Origin: Vitis vinifera | Taxonomy: Eukaryota; Streptophyta; Magnoliopsida; Vitales; Vitaceae | Reading direction: 5' to 3' | Assembly (NCBI RefSeq): GCF_030704535.1 | Contig: NC_081807.1 | Location: forward strand, 3,699,001-3,763,000 | Length of the DNA: 64,000 nucleotides | Shown: positions 1 to 12,015 of the stretch, one piece after another | How positions within the stretch are numbered: the first letter of the stretch is position 1 | Layout: every line of letters starts with the position of its first letter | The notes under the pieces: generated by a model | What the model saw: only the letters and a program-made list of their open reading frames with translations | The model's database searches: none | Told to the model about the DNA's origin: nothing | Made by a program: the position numbers and the translations under genes

Positions 1-949
1 ACCCCATCAACCCCGGAAACTCCAGTGAATCCATCACCAAACCCAACAGCTAGTTCTGTCTGGTGTGTGCCCAAGACTGGTGTTTCTGATGCTCAACTGC
101 AGGCAAATCTTGACTATGCTTGCAGCCAGGGCATCGACTGCACCCCAATTCAACCTGGTGGCGCTTGTTTTGAACCAAACACCGTTGCATCTCATGCTGC
201 TTATGCCATGAACCTGCTCTATCAATCTTCTGGCAAGAATTCATGGAACTGTGATTTCACTCAGACAGCAACGCTCACATCCAGCAATCCAAGTAAATTC
301 TCCTCCACTTCACCATCAACCAATTTTGAATAAGAAGAAATTTCCTCCTGGCCACACCAATAATACTGCAAGGGTTTTAGTCCTAGTTATGCTTTTGAGG
401 GTTTTTTGAAAAAGAAAAACATTTTTAAAAAATATTTTTAAAAATATGACAGCTTCAAAACTATTTCCAAATTTATGGTACTTTTTAAGGTTTTAAATTT
501 TAATTGGAAGTTGTCTTATATTTTTTGAATGGCTGTATTTTAAAAATTATTTTTTAAAAGTGCTTTTGAGGTGGGCTTGGATGCAACTTGGGTAGGGCAT
601 AGGAGAAATAACTCTGATCACCCATAAAAAGCACGTTTCCCTTAAAGCTACTACCAACAAACCCTAGACTTTCTTGGACATGAGAGAGATGGGTCTACGC
701 CACCAGATGGAGATAGACTTTTACTAAAGAGATGATGATATTCCCTTTATGGGTCCAGTGCCCCCATTAGCACATGATCATTTATAATGTAAAAGAGTAC
801 AAGCTTTTCAAGTTGGGTGCCTTTTTTCCTCTTCCTGCTGGTTTTTTTGCTCTGAAGCCAGTGGCATAAACAGCAAGTGTTTACTTTACTCTCATCTCAA
901 CCAATTTTCTCTTGTAGGTTATAATGCTTGCACTTTCCCTGGTAGCTGA
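1..949 (+). CDS. X8 (CBM43) domain protein, 3' part; probable C-terminus of a beta-1,3-glucanase-type or X8-only cell-wall protein
   Basis: The gene is cut by the window start; the frame is open from base 1. Exons seen: 1-292 and 918-949 (stop TGA 947-949). A Pro/Thr/Ser-rich linker is followed by an X8 domain with the WCVP start, the LDYAC, GIDC and GGACFEPN landmarks and a WNCDF motif. Reading straight on from 292 gives an unrelated tail, but AA|GTAAAT at 293 is a donor and TTGTAG at 912-917 an acceptor. Splicing restores the expected ending NPSYNACTFPGS with the sixth X8 cysteine. X8 modules bind beta-1,3-glucan (callose) and occur at the C-terminus of GH17 glucanases and in plasmodesmal callose-binding proteins. 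The catalytic part, if any, lies outside the window, so the exact class cannot be decided. No GPI-type hydrophobic tail follows the domain. Confidence 0.85.
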
Positions 950-2639
950 AAAGGAAGAGGAAACGTCATCTTATGTCCAATAATAATCAAGAAGAATAAA
1001 AGGCCATGATAGTTTGCAGCAAGTGGTGGTTGTTCCCTAGCTTTGTTTGTAAAAGCTTTTTCTCCTTTGATGTGTGGATGTAAATCTCTCTGAAGCTTTC
1101 TCACTTTAGGTTGTGAATGCTACTACAACTCTTTTCTTTCTCCATATTTTTCTTGAAGGAAGGGGGGGGACCGGCGGTTGGTGGTGGGTAAGGAGCAATT
1201 ATGTTGAGAAGAAGAGCAGTCGAGGAAATAAGTCCTCACTAATATGATATATAAGCTGTAGACTTCATATTTCCAATTATGTAGTATGTGATGTAGAAAG
1301 ATCCTGGCTTGGCCTTATCCAAACAATTGCTCTGTTTCATTACTTCTTTTGTCTTTGATGATTTAACTTACGCCTCGACAAAATTTAATGTTGCGGTAAG
1401 AAATAATGAAAATTTATTTAATCCAATACGACAGGTTAAATAATCGTCTCAAAATGTCTTTATATAAACTGTTTTTTATTATGATTAAAAATGTGTTTGG
1501 TAGTGATTTTAGGAAATATTTTTAGTATTTTTAATATTTCAAAATTTTTATTTTTTAAATATTAAAAATATTATAAACATTTCTTAAAATCATTATTAAA
1601 CACGAAACAATAATTTTAAGAAATATCTTTAATACTTAAATTTTTTTATTATTTCAGTATTAAAAATATTAGAAATGTTTTCTAAAATCATTACCAAACG
1701 CATTTTAAAATTATTATCAAATGCATATTTAGAATACGTTTTGCAATAATTCTAGAAAACATTTTTAACATTTGAATGATTAAAATTTTTAAGAATTAGA
1801 AAAATTAAAAACACTTCCTAAAATTACTACTAAAGGGGTTTTAAGTTGTATTTAAACTTGTGTTATTTTAATTAATCTATTTAAAATTTAAATTTTATAA
1901 AAATATTATTTTAAAATTCCTTTTAATTGCTTTTTAACTTTTAACTTTAATTTTTTTGAAGATCTTAATTAATTTGATTATTTAATTTTAATTATAACAT
2001 AGTTATAAAATAGAAAATAAATTAAAATTTTAATTATACATTAATTTATTATTTTATTTCATATTTCCATTATAATATTCAATATCTTAGTTACAAAGCA
2101 CTTTTTAATCTTTGTAATCAAATATATGAAATTTTAATTTAATTAATTACTTAATATTCAATAATATAATATTAACAATTTTAAAAAATATTTTTAATTT
2201 TAATAAATTTATATAGATTAAATGAGATATAAATAGATAATTTTAACATGATTAAATAAATAGGCTAAATGTATTTTGGAGGAGCAGTTAAACCCGAATA
2301 TGACCCGTTAATTAACTACATTATATAAATTGATATGATTACATCTAATTTGAATCCACTATTTTTAAAACATATTATTGTATATTGTCAAAATTGTTAT
2401 GTCACGCTATTAAAATTAAAATTAAATTTTGTTACAAGTAGAAACTATTGTAGGGGTGTCCTTGCGGACGCGATCATTGGATTTGTTTTTTTTAAAAAAA
2501 ATAAATAAATAAATAAAAAAATTGGCAATACATAACGGACAAGGTTGGTAAAAGGGAAAATGCCAGGGAGTAGGGAAATAGAATTAGGATCGTAGTCTTT
2601 TTTATATGAATATAATTAAACTTGCAAAGTGACCACCAA
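950..2639. other. AT-rich intergenic DNA with foldback (MITE-like) cluster
   Basis: No gene seen. About 1490-1840 holds imperfect inverted repeats built on GTGTTTGGTAGTGATTTTAG and its complements (for example AAAATCATTACCAAACGC near 1686), with arms of about 50 bp around 1490-1545 and 1555-1608. This is the pattern of nested AT-rich foldback MITEs. From 1860 to 2450 the sequence is very AT-rich without recognisable structure. Confidence 0.45.
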
Positions 2640-2711
2640 TCCGTTGTCGTCCAGCGGTTAGGATATCTGGCTTTCACCCAGGAGACCCGGGTTCGATTCC
2701 CGGCAACGGAA
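2640..2711 (+). tRNA. tRNA-Glu (anticodon TTC)
   Basis: A 72-base cloverleaf. The acceptor stem TCCGTTG (2640-2646) pairs with CAACGGA (2704-2710), with discriminator A at 2711. The anticodon arm TCTGG-CTTTCAC-CCAGG puts TTC at 2673-2675. The T arm is CCGGGTTCGATTCCCGG. No intron is present. A TTTTT run at 2719-2723 fits a Pol III terminator. CCA is not encoded, as expected for a eukaryotic nuclear gene. Confidence 0.95.
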
Positions 2712-2723
2712 GCTTCCCTTTTT

Positions 2724-5094
2724 GATTTCCTAGTTTAAAGTATTTTCAATAAATAGCAATTATTTACATACTAGTTATTTTATTTTTTAAATAGAAGTAA
2801 GCATATAAAATTATTTAATTCTCCTGAATTTTTATCCCTCTTATCCAAACCCAATAAAACTACCATCATAATCTCACATTCTCCCCCTCTTAATTTCATC
2901 TCCCATCTTCTTTAGAAAAGAAAAGATTTTTTTTTTTTTTTTGAAAAAAAGCATAAAAACCAAAAGAGAGGTGGAGGACAATCAGAGTTGCCCTCCTACC
3001 GTGAATAAGAAAATAATTAACACATAAGGGAAAAAAATCAATTTAATATGAAATAAATGTAAATAATTTTACCACAAGTCTACTCTAAAGAATATTTATC
3101 TTGACAAGACATTATTTTTTTACTTTCCTATGACCTGCGTTTTGTTTCATTGTTATTTCATAAGATACTGGAGTGTAATTGACTCATTTTATTATACTGT
3201 TAACTCAACTTCAAAATTGAATTATTAGAGAGCTAATATTTTCTTATGGGCTTCAATGATCTCTGTTCGAACTTCTAGTTCATGGTGACGTGTTTTATTT
3301 AAGGGATTTGGATCGATCTATCTAGATTAATGGTTTGGGTTAATTAATTAATTCTAGCACATTAGAGTTAATTAATTAATTAGGACATGAGTGGGATAAG
3401 ATTAAGTAACCTAAACTAAATTTGGGCTCAAGTTGCTTAACAAGGAACCCTTTATAATTTAACCTTTTTAATGGTTTAGGGTTTAGACTTTTGTCATTTT
3501 GTCCATAAGCCCTAGCCACTCTTAAGAAAGGAAGAGATGACCACCCTTCTTTTTGTGCTAAGAGCCATAAAGGGAAAAATTGAGTGGAAGATTTTTAGGT
3601 AGACGAGTTCTCCAAGGCTCATGACATCTTCCTTGATGTCTTCTTCAGATTAAATTCGATTTGGGAACATCTAGCTCATAGGTATAACACCCATCTCTCT
3701 AAATCTATGTGTGAAATAAGGTTAATATAATTTAGGAAAATACCTAGGGGAGAGGGATGTGAATTGTGTGATTTTTTTTTTAGAAAAAAAAACTTAAATT
3801 AAACAATAATGGAAGCAATTAAATAAATAGAAGAGGAAAGAAAGATGCAAACTTGTTTTATAATGGCTCAGTAAATCCGCCTACATCACTCTCCTTAATC
3901 TCCTTTTCAAGTGAAGACTTCACTAATCAAGGCTTTAAGCCAAACCTTTAAACCAAGCCTCCAAATTTGTACAATTTGATTCCTCACTCAAAGCTTTAAA
4001 CACTTAACCTTTGACCAAATGTTTAACAACTCTTAGCTTAACTTAATAATGGCTCAATACGACGAAAACTAAGATGAAAACAATGTGTGCACTAAATGAT
4101 TTTCAAATGAAAAAATAAATGCACTTGAGTTTGAGAGCTTCCAATAAGAGAAAAGGGTGGGCAAATAAGTTAATGTAGATGTTATCTTGTCAATAAATGC
4201 ATAGAACTTCTCAATTTATAGGAAACCAACCTCGGACACCCTATTTTCCAAAATTCAACCTTAATCGGTTGAGCTCTAGTCAAGCTCTGATTCAATCAAT
4301 TGAATAGTCGTTGGGTATTTAATATATTGTGAGTGACTATTGATCCTTATTGGGCTTCAACTAACCCTTGATCGAACCTTGACTGGTGCTCAACCAGGAA
4401 AGGTTGAGCCTCTTCCAACAACATTGAGGTTTTGGAAAGGAGAATTTTGGAGCCTTGACATGTCTTTAAACGAGAGCACTTAACCAGTTGAATCGATTGT
4501 GAGGGGGGCTTGAACAATTAGGCTAAAATTAACTCTAAAACTTCCCTTTTTCAATCCAAAACTTTCCATCACTTAGGCAACTCAATTAAAAACCTATGTA
4601 AGTCAATTTTAAAAGAATTTGGCCTAAGATTTCACTTATTAACTCATGTTCATTCAATTTACAAACACTTAAACTTATTTTTATGAAAACTGAGTATGAA
4701 TGAATGCATGAAAAACACTTTAATCCTAAGTGCACCCAAAGAATTCGTCTTACAAATTTATCTTAAACTTAATGAGTCTATAGGTATCCACATATTCATG
4801 TTCTTTGAACTCCTTTTATGCGAACTCGAGCTTTCTATGTATTTTCTCAATGTAACTTGAAACTTTTAATTGATTAACATATTAGTTCACTTAACCATGT
4901 TTTGCTGTCATCAAAACATATTTAGGAAACCCTTGAGCTAATACTATGTATTTGTTTGATTTTTATTGTCAAGTCTTCCACTGTGATGGATTTAGAGAGC
5001 TTTCAAGATAGATTGCATGCATTTTATGAGATTTAGGGTCAGAGAACAAAGTAATCGAGGGTTATCAATAATATAAAAAATAAAATAAAACATA
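2724..5094. other. Intergenic, probably repeat-derived, no gene seen
   Basis: No credible coding frame. A homopolymer pair (T run about 2929-2942) lies at the left. The stretch 3280-5050 has a different, less AT-rich texture, with phrases such as TTAATTAATTAATT, CCTAGGGGAGAGGG and repeated GGTTGAGC / CAACCAGG words that recall degraded LTR-retrotransposon sequence in eudicots. I see no clear LTR pair, primer site or protein, so this is only a suspicion. Confidence 0.3.
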
Positions 5095-6088
5095 ATAGAC
5101 AATTTCAAATAAAAGATTCTATTATTAGAAAAATGTTTTTTAAAAACTACTTTTTATGCACTAAATACATAAATTTTTTCAAGATTCACTTTGTATTTAT
5201 TTTATCCCAAAGATTGGGTGAAAAATTATTATAAAAGTGATTAAGAAGAATTTAAAATCAATTTCAAAGTAAGTCTCAATGTGCGAATACAAATTTAAAA
5301 AGTATTTTTGACGATGCTTCTGATAAGTCGTTAAAATAACAAAAATTGATTTTTGTAATAAGTACCAAATATCTATTGTTTTCAAGGAAATTCTTTCATA
5401 CCTTTTTTATAAATTACTTCCAAACCTAGGCTTGATTTTGTCTAGAATTAGTGTTTATTGTTTGTATCAAATTTGTTAACATCAAGACTCAACTTTTTTG
5501 GTCAAACACCTTATGGTAATGCCATTATTTTTTTTATTCACTTAAGTTAATCAAGGTGTATGTAAGCTAATGTCTTATGCCATATTTGACTGACACATGG
5601 GAATGTAGAATTAAAATAAATAATTTATTTTCATTCTTATTTACCTTTAAATATAAATGAATTTAATTATTTTAATTCTTATATTTGGATGCATTGAAAA
5701 TATAAGGTTGGAATGATTATTTCTTTATATTTCAACGTCTTGCTAGAATGACAATATAAATAAAAAATAAATAAATTGATAATAATACCCTTATATATAA
5801 TTTAAAATGATTTTTATTATTTTAAAAGAGCATTATTTAACAATTTTTTATTTGGCTAAATAATAAGATTAGGAAAAATAATATTTACTTAATAAATAAA
5901 AATTAATAATAAAAAGTCATAAAACCTTGACAGCAAACATGACATAATATTTCTCAATCCATCTCTCTCTCTCTCTCTCTATATATATATTTTGGTAATC
6001 TCTCTCTATATATAAATGTTGGTAAGATCCAATAAGTCATTCCCAGTATTTATTCAAGGAAAGCAGGCAAAGTTTGTTGAGATAGAAC

Positions 6089-6334
6089 ATGGAGGTGGGA
6101 AGAGTTAAGGCGGTTGCAACAATTTGTTTGGTCTTTTGGATGATTGTAGGGCAGCCCAGTGCGGCTTCCAAATGCTACGATGATTGCTATTCAGCTTGTC
6201 TACCAGAACTTAATACTCCTATGAAGTGCGATATAAAATGTAAGTCAGAATGTGGGGAAACTCCTTCACCCGGCCTTACTCACTCTTGCAAAACTAGCTG
6301 TGCATTGAAATTTTGCAGCAATCCAAAACTTGGT

Positions 6335-6387
<53 letters not shown>

Positions 6388-6601
6388 ATTTCATCTGTTC
6401 TCCCTCTTTCCTTCATCTTATTGCTTTTCATAGTTTCTTTTTTGTCAGTTTGGTACTTCTCTCTCTCTCATTTCATCTGTTCTACCTCTTTCCTTCATCT
6501 TATTGCTTTTCATGGTTTCTTTTTTGGCAGAGGCCACAAAAGGTGAAAGCTGTGTGGAGGCTTGTTCCAAGATGTGTAACAAGAGCCATTTATTGCCCTA
6601 G
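6089..6601 (+). CDS. Thionin-like secreted cysteine-rich protein, copy 1
   Basis: Exons 6089-6332 and 6531-6601; 315 nt, 104 aa. The donor is CTTG|GTAC, the acceptor GGCAG at 6526-6530, intron phase 1. Residues 1 to about 26 form a signal peptide (hydrophobic core ICLVFWMIVG, small residues before the mature SKCY). The mature part carries 12 cysteines in CxxxC and similar spacings and ends CNKSHLLP. This resembles the plant thionin-like protein family (proposed defence or reproductive peptides, secreted); function in this copy is inferred only. A CT microsatellite and a TATATATATA stretch at about 5961-5990 could serve as a pyrimidine/TATA promoter. The intron carries a tandem duplication that copies both splice-site contexts (see findings). 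A paralogue follows at 8850. Confidence 0.8.
6331..6530 (+). repeat. CT microsatellite and tandem duplication inside the intron of thionin-like copy 1
   Basis: Copy A about 6331-6448 and copy B about 6450-6530 share TTGGTACTTCTCTCT, TTTCATCTGTTCT, CCTCTTTCCTTCATC and a terminal TTTCTTTTTTG-CAG. Copy A is longer only because its CT tract is expanded. Each copy ends in a usable 3' splice site (CAG at 6446-6448 and 6528-6530). Confidence 0.85.
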
Positions 6602-8849
6602 TTTCTCACAAGACTTTGTATCTTTTGAGTCTTGAGAATTGAGTTGTCTACTAAATAAATAAATCAGTAAGAATAAATGACTTAAATCCTAAGTCCTTGT
6701 TTGGATTAATTGAATAATGTTATTTCAGTCTTCTCATCTTCTTAATCCAATGGAATTTGGGGTTGGTAAACAAAGCAAGAAAAGCACACCCATTCTGTTA
6801 TAAATAAAAAAATTTATATTTTGTAATTCAATAAATAAAAATAATTTTCATATATTAAATTATATATATAATTTTATAATATATTTTAGATATATTTTTT
6901 TAGTTATTCTTTTTTAATTATAAATTTTTTTTTGTTTAATAAAATAAATTATATAAAAAGTAAAAAAAAATGAAAAATATAAATTGATGAAATAATTTAT
7001 TCTATTTGATTATCAATCAAATACATAATCTTGATATTTTAATTCAAGATAATTGAATTAATTTTGATACAAATTATTACACCCCAAAATTGCAAACAAT
7101 ACTACTATTTGTTGAATGAAATAAAGGGTTCGGGGTTGGCTAAGATCATTTTTAAATAAAAATAATTTTTCACCTTTAGATATTGTCTTATTTATCTAAA
7201 AATTTATTTTTAACTAAAAATAAGGGAAAAAAAAAATTCTCTCTTGCTTATATGAAAAAAGTACTTTTAATTGAAAATAAAATCACCTAAAAAATTAAAG
7301 AGGTGCCTCTCATATTACAACAAAAGAGTTACTTTGAATATTAGTTTGAAAACTAAAATGGATCTTTTAGTAGAACAACTATTTTTCACCCAAAATTCTT
7401 CAAAACATGCATATAACAAGATTTGATTGGGAGATCAAAGTTCTATTGAACGATACTATTAAAATACATATATGAGCATATGCTAAGTCGGGTGGTTTGG
7501 TCGCCTCTACAAGCTTCTAATAGAGTTTAAGCCGGTATGATAGATTTCATTTGAATTATATTCCGTTGGAGGATAGAATAAAATATGTATATCTAAAAAT
7601 ATCATATAAATATTTTAAAATATTTTTTTTCAATGGGATGTTATCCTTGAATATTTTTTCCAATGACATTGAAGAAAGAAAAAATCAAATATTGTGGTGG
7701 AAGAAAATTTGATGTGATGGAATGTGGTTGAGCATATGGTAACTATAGCTTCAAAAATGATATAATTTCAAAAACAATGTTTGGTAAATTAGATTATTAA
7801 ATTGTTTTGAATATGTTAAATATTTAAATAATTTTGATAAAAAAATAAAATAAAATAAATTATTATATTATTTAACTAGTTCTTATTATTTTTATGTTTT
7901 AAAGGAATATTACTATTTCTCTATTTTTTTAACTAAGTTTGAGACAACACATTTATGATGATAGATTTTTTTTTTCAAAAAAAGAAAAAAAAAATTAAAA
8001 AGGAAAATAAATATGCAAAACTTGTGAAAGGAAGTTTTAAAGAGATAATAGACAATTCAAAATAAAATATTTTATTATTAGAAATTTTTAAGAATTCCTT
8101 TGATAACACATTAAATAACAAGAATTGCTTGCTAGCGATTTCTCAAGAATTATTTCAAATAAATTTCTAAATTTTAAAAATTGCTTTTTAAAGCTTTGTG
8201 AAATATTTAATTTTTAAAAGAAATGAATTTGATAATTTTAATTCCCATATTTAAATACATTAGGAATAAAAAGTTGGAACGATTATTTGTTTTAATTTCA
8301 TCAATGGGGATATGAATAAAAATAAAAATAAATAAATTGATAATAATATTCTCCCACATAGTTTAAAACAATTTTTTATTTTTATTTTAAAAGAACATCG
8401 TTTCAGAGTTTTCTTCTTGACTAAATATTAAGATTAAGAAAATTAACATTCCCTAAATAAATAAAAAAATTAATCATAAAAAATCATAAAAAATTTATAA
8501 AAATATAAGGTTAAAATAATAATTTTAATATATTATAAATTATTTTCTATACCAAGGAAATCAAAATACCTCATTTTGGAGATCAATTGAAATCTCGCTC
8601 GTGAGTGGATATCATTCTAATCAGAGTCATTTTTATTCTAAATAAGAAAAAAAAAAAGAAAAAAAAAAAGATATGGATAGACACTCTTAATTTCCTTGTA
8701 TCAACCATGACCTAATATTTCTCTATCTATCTATATATGATGATTTTATATATGATATTTCTAGTACATACTGAATCATTCCCAACATTTCTTCTTGTGG
8801 GAGTAGAGATTATACAGAGGAAAGCAGGCAGAATTTGTTGAGATAGAAT
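6602..8849. other. AT-rich spacer between the two thionin-like genes
   Basis: No gene seen. The first about 450 bases are the downstream part of duplication block A. From about 8047 onward the sequence is the upstream part of block B. A/T homopolymer runs at 8646-8670 interrupt the otherwise similar promoter region of copy 2. Confidence 0.5.
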
Positions 8850-9754
8850 ATGGAGGTGGGGAGACTCAAGGCTGTCGCAACAATTTGTTTGGTGTTTTGG
8901 ATGATTGTAGGGCAGTCCAGTGCGGCTTCCAATTGCTACAAGGAATGCTATTCACTTTGTCTACCCCGACTTCATGATCCTTTGATGTGCCAACTACGAT
9001 GTGACGTACAATGTAGTGGGGGATCTCCTTCACACACCCTCATTCACTCTTGCGAATCTAGTTGTGCATCGAAATTTTGCGGCGATCAAAAGCTTGGTAC
9101 TTTTCTTGCCCTTTCTCTCTTTAGTGGAAAGTGTGTTTTCATGCTCTTATTAAAAAAAATAAAATCCATAAAATAAGAATCTCGATTTATAAAATCCAAA
9201 CTTTTTATATCTATATACAAATAATTAAAATTTTGTATATTTTTCAATCATGTTATCAAGAACAATTTTCTATTTTTAGAATAAAAAATTAAAAAATATG
9301 TTTGACAGTACAAACATATTGAATAATTAAAAAAAATTATATATAAAAATTATTTAAAAATAAGTTAAAAATATTTTAAGTTTTCAAATAGTTTTTTTAA
9401 CAAAATATTAAAAAAAAAAATTTAAAGTCTGTTCTAAAAAATTGTTTTTAGAAATATTTTGAAAAATGATTACCAAACAAATCCTTATTTTTTATCATTG
9501 AGGTGCTATCTTTTAATAATATAAATATTAATTTTGACCACCTTAAATATCATCTTTAATCTATGAATGTAAAGAGTTTTAGAATTTTATTATTAATTTC
9601 ATATTTATTATGTAGAAATACATTTTTCCCTCTCATTTTCTCAATGTTTCATCTTATTGCTTTTCATGTTTCTTTTTGGTTAGGGGTCACAAAACATGAA
9701 AGCTGTGTGGAGGGTTGTACCAAGATGTGCAACAAGAACCATTTGTTGCCCTAG
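8850..9754 (+). CDS. Thionin-like secreted cysteine-rich protein, copy 2
   Basis: Exons 8850-9096 and 9684-9754; 318 nt, 105 aa. Donor CTTG|GTAC and acceptor GGTTAG sit at the same place and phase as in copy 1. The N-terminal signal peptide (MEVGRLKAVATICLVF...) is nearly identical to copy 1. The mature part keeps the same cysteine framework and the CNKNHLLP ending but differs at many residues between cysteines, so the mature region has diverged faster than the signal peptide. The intron is 587 bases against 198 in copy 1; the extra DNA (about 9240-9485) has foldback character. Both genes share the 5' leader GGAAAGCAGGCA...TTGTTGAGATAGAA just before ATG. Secreted defence-type peptide is the family expectation; no direct evidence of role here. 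Confidence 0.8.
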
Positions 9755-10397
9755 TTTCTCACAAGACTTATATCTTTTTGGGTATTAAGTTGTCTATTAA
9801 ATAAATAAATTTGTGAGAACAAGTAACTTTAATCCTACTCTCTTGTTTGGCTTTAATGAATAATCTTATTTGAATCTTCTCATCTTCTCAATCCAATGGA
9901 ATTTGGGATTGGTAAACAAAGCAACCAAAGAACACCCACTCACTACAATAGTATGTAAATAAAAAAATATATATATATATATTATATTATTCAATGTATA
10001 AAAATAATTTTCATATTTTAAATTTTTGATTGAAATTAATTTTTTAATCAAATTTCTTTTTTCTTTTAGCAAAAATAAGTTGTATAAAAAACAAAAAAAT
10101 TATGATATATGGACTACTATTTATTTTATTTCATATTTGATTAATATAAGATATGATAAATAATTAGATAATTTGTCTTATTCTATCACCAACCAAATAT
10201 AGAATAAAATATATTATTTTATTTTCTATCATATCTCTTGTTATGTCCAACCAAGGGGGTAAGGGGTTGTTTGAGATAATTTTTTTTTAAAAATTAACTT
10301 TCATCTTAAGCCATCTTTCTTATTTCAAAATGTTTTAAATTGAAAATAAAAGACAAAATAAAAAGTAACAATAAAAAATAAAATGGATAAAGTGTAT

Positions 10398-10640
10398 TGC
10401 ATGCACTTATGTACAAATAATTACAAAATAAAAATCCTCTAAAAATAATTTAAGTAGTACCTAGAATGATCAAATGTAGTATCTATATCATTAAAATATA
10501 ATACTATGTATTTGAATGCATTATGTAAAAATAGTTACAAAATAAGAACGCTTTATAAATAATTTAAGTTTCATGTACCAGGTCAAAAATAGTACCTAGG
10601 ATGATAAAAGTTAGTATCTATATCATTAAAATGTAGTATT
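10398..10640. repeat. Imperfect two-copy tandem repeat (about 115-bp unit)
   Basis: Unit 1 starts near 10398 (TGCATGCACTTATGTA), unit 2 near 10513 (TGAATGCATTATGTAA). Both continue with ATTACAAAATAA-like sequence, AATAATTTAAGT, AGTACCTAG and end in AGTATCTATATCATTAAAAT. No coding potential. Confidence 0.65.
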
Positions 10641-10973
10641 ATCTTTGACAAAAAAAAGTGCATGAAATGATAATTGTTTTTAGATAAGCTTTTGAAATTC
10701 ATATTTAATAAATTGGGTTTCTATTTTATGGTTTTTTTTGTATGAGAGTATAAAACACACTTTTCCCATAAAAGAGACAAAATGGAATTTTTTTTTTTTT
10801 TTTTTGTGAAGAACTAATCTCACTTTTAATAAGTGAGACAATTTGTTTAATTACTTATAATTCATTACGTCAAGCAATAGATTCAATATATATAAAAAAA
10901 AGAAGGGTTATTTGGTTAGATGGGTCAAAATAACCTTAATATTTGCAAATCTAACCCATCAATCAAAAAACAA

Positions 10974-11007
<34 letters not shown>

Positions 11008-11539
11008 TTTGATTGAGACAAAAATGCCCTTCCTTTTATTTCCCTCCAATACTTGCAACTTCTCATCTTCTGCTTCATTTAACATTTTACAGAATGACTT
11101 ATAATCTTTTCCTTCAGAAACCATAAAAAAATTTATCATCATCTTCTTCTACTTCATTCTCTTATTTTGGTGCAAAGAACAGAAAACTCATATTTTTTTC
11201 TCATTCATTTACATAATGACTCCTCATCTTTCATCTTCTTCTTCTATTTCATTATCTTCCTTTGGTGCATAGAATGGAAAGTTCATTTTTCTTTCAAAAG
11301 CCCTATAAAATTTATCGTTTATCCTCTCATCATCTATTTCATTCCCAATACCTGGAAAAATTATCTCATCTCATTTTATTCTCTCGTCTATCCTCTTATC
11401 CTCTTTTTTTTTTTTTGTCAAATTATCTCATATTGTATCTTTAAGCACGATGAAGAAAATGAGTTAATTGAAAAGTGATAAAAGAAAAGGGTTAAAAATG
11501 GTAGTGAAAAATCAAAAATCCCAATTGTGAATAGAAAAA

Positions 11540-11815
11540 GCAAAAATTATGACTGTGAACTTAATTGTGGTTAAGTTTTTTATTAATGCAACTTAATTAC
11601 TATTAAGTTCAAGTGAAAATTTTGATAGTGAACTTAACTGTAGTTAAATTATTTGTTAATACAACTCAACTACTGTTAATTTCATATGAAAATTTTGATT
11701 ATGAACTTGATTGTGGTTAAGTTATTTATTAATGCAATTCAACCACTGTTAAGTTCATGTGAAAATTCTAATTGTGAATTTAACTATGGTTAAGTTCTTT
11801 ATTAATGCAACTCCA
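11540..11815. repeat. 73-bp tandem array inside the MULE
   Basis: Units start TGAA(C/T)TT at 11556, 11629, 11702 and 11775, exactly 73 bases apart; the last unit is partial and a fragment may precede the first. Each unit contains two small inverted repeats built from AACTTAA and TTAAGTT, so each copy can form two hairpins. Confidence 0.85.
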
Positions 11816-11923
11816 TAATAGATAAATTTATGTTACTATAATGATTGTCAACTTGACCATAATTAAACTTAATCAATTAATTTATATGATAAAACTAAAA
11901 CATTGACTTAAAATTTCAATCCA

Positions 11924-11982
11924 TCATTCAAAAAAAATTGTTTTAAGCATATACATCACAAATTCCTTCATGACCATATACA

Positions 11983-12015
<33 letters not shown>

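Larger units (their letters stand above)
5095..10200. repeat. Segmental tandem duplication carrying two thionin-like genes
   Basis: Two long blocks align in the same order and orientation. Block A is about 5095-7060, block B about 8047-10200. Shared landmarks are ATAGACAATT at 5095/8050, AAATAAATTGATAATAATA at about 5770/8330, the gene itself (start codons 6089/8850), and downstream CCAATGGAATTTGGG at about 6749/9894. Both copies have diverged by many small indels and AT-rich insertions, so the duplication is old outside the exons. Between the blocks (about 7060-8047) I see only AT-rich DNA without a gene. Confidence 0.7.

Noticed and set aside
1-333. Reading the X8 gene straight to the TAA at 331-333
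   Set aside because: That would lose the sixth cysteine; the GTAAAT donor at 293 and the exon at 918 restore the family ending.
6313-6635. Open frames made of SLSLSLS repeats
   Set aside because: They are translations of the CT microsatellite in an intron.
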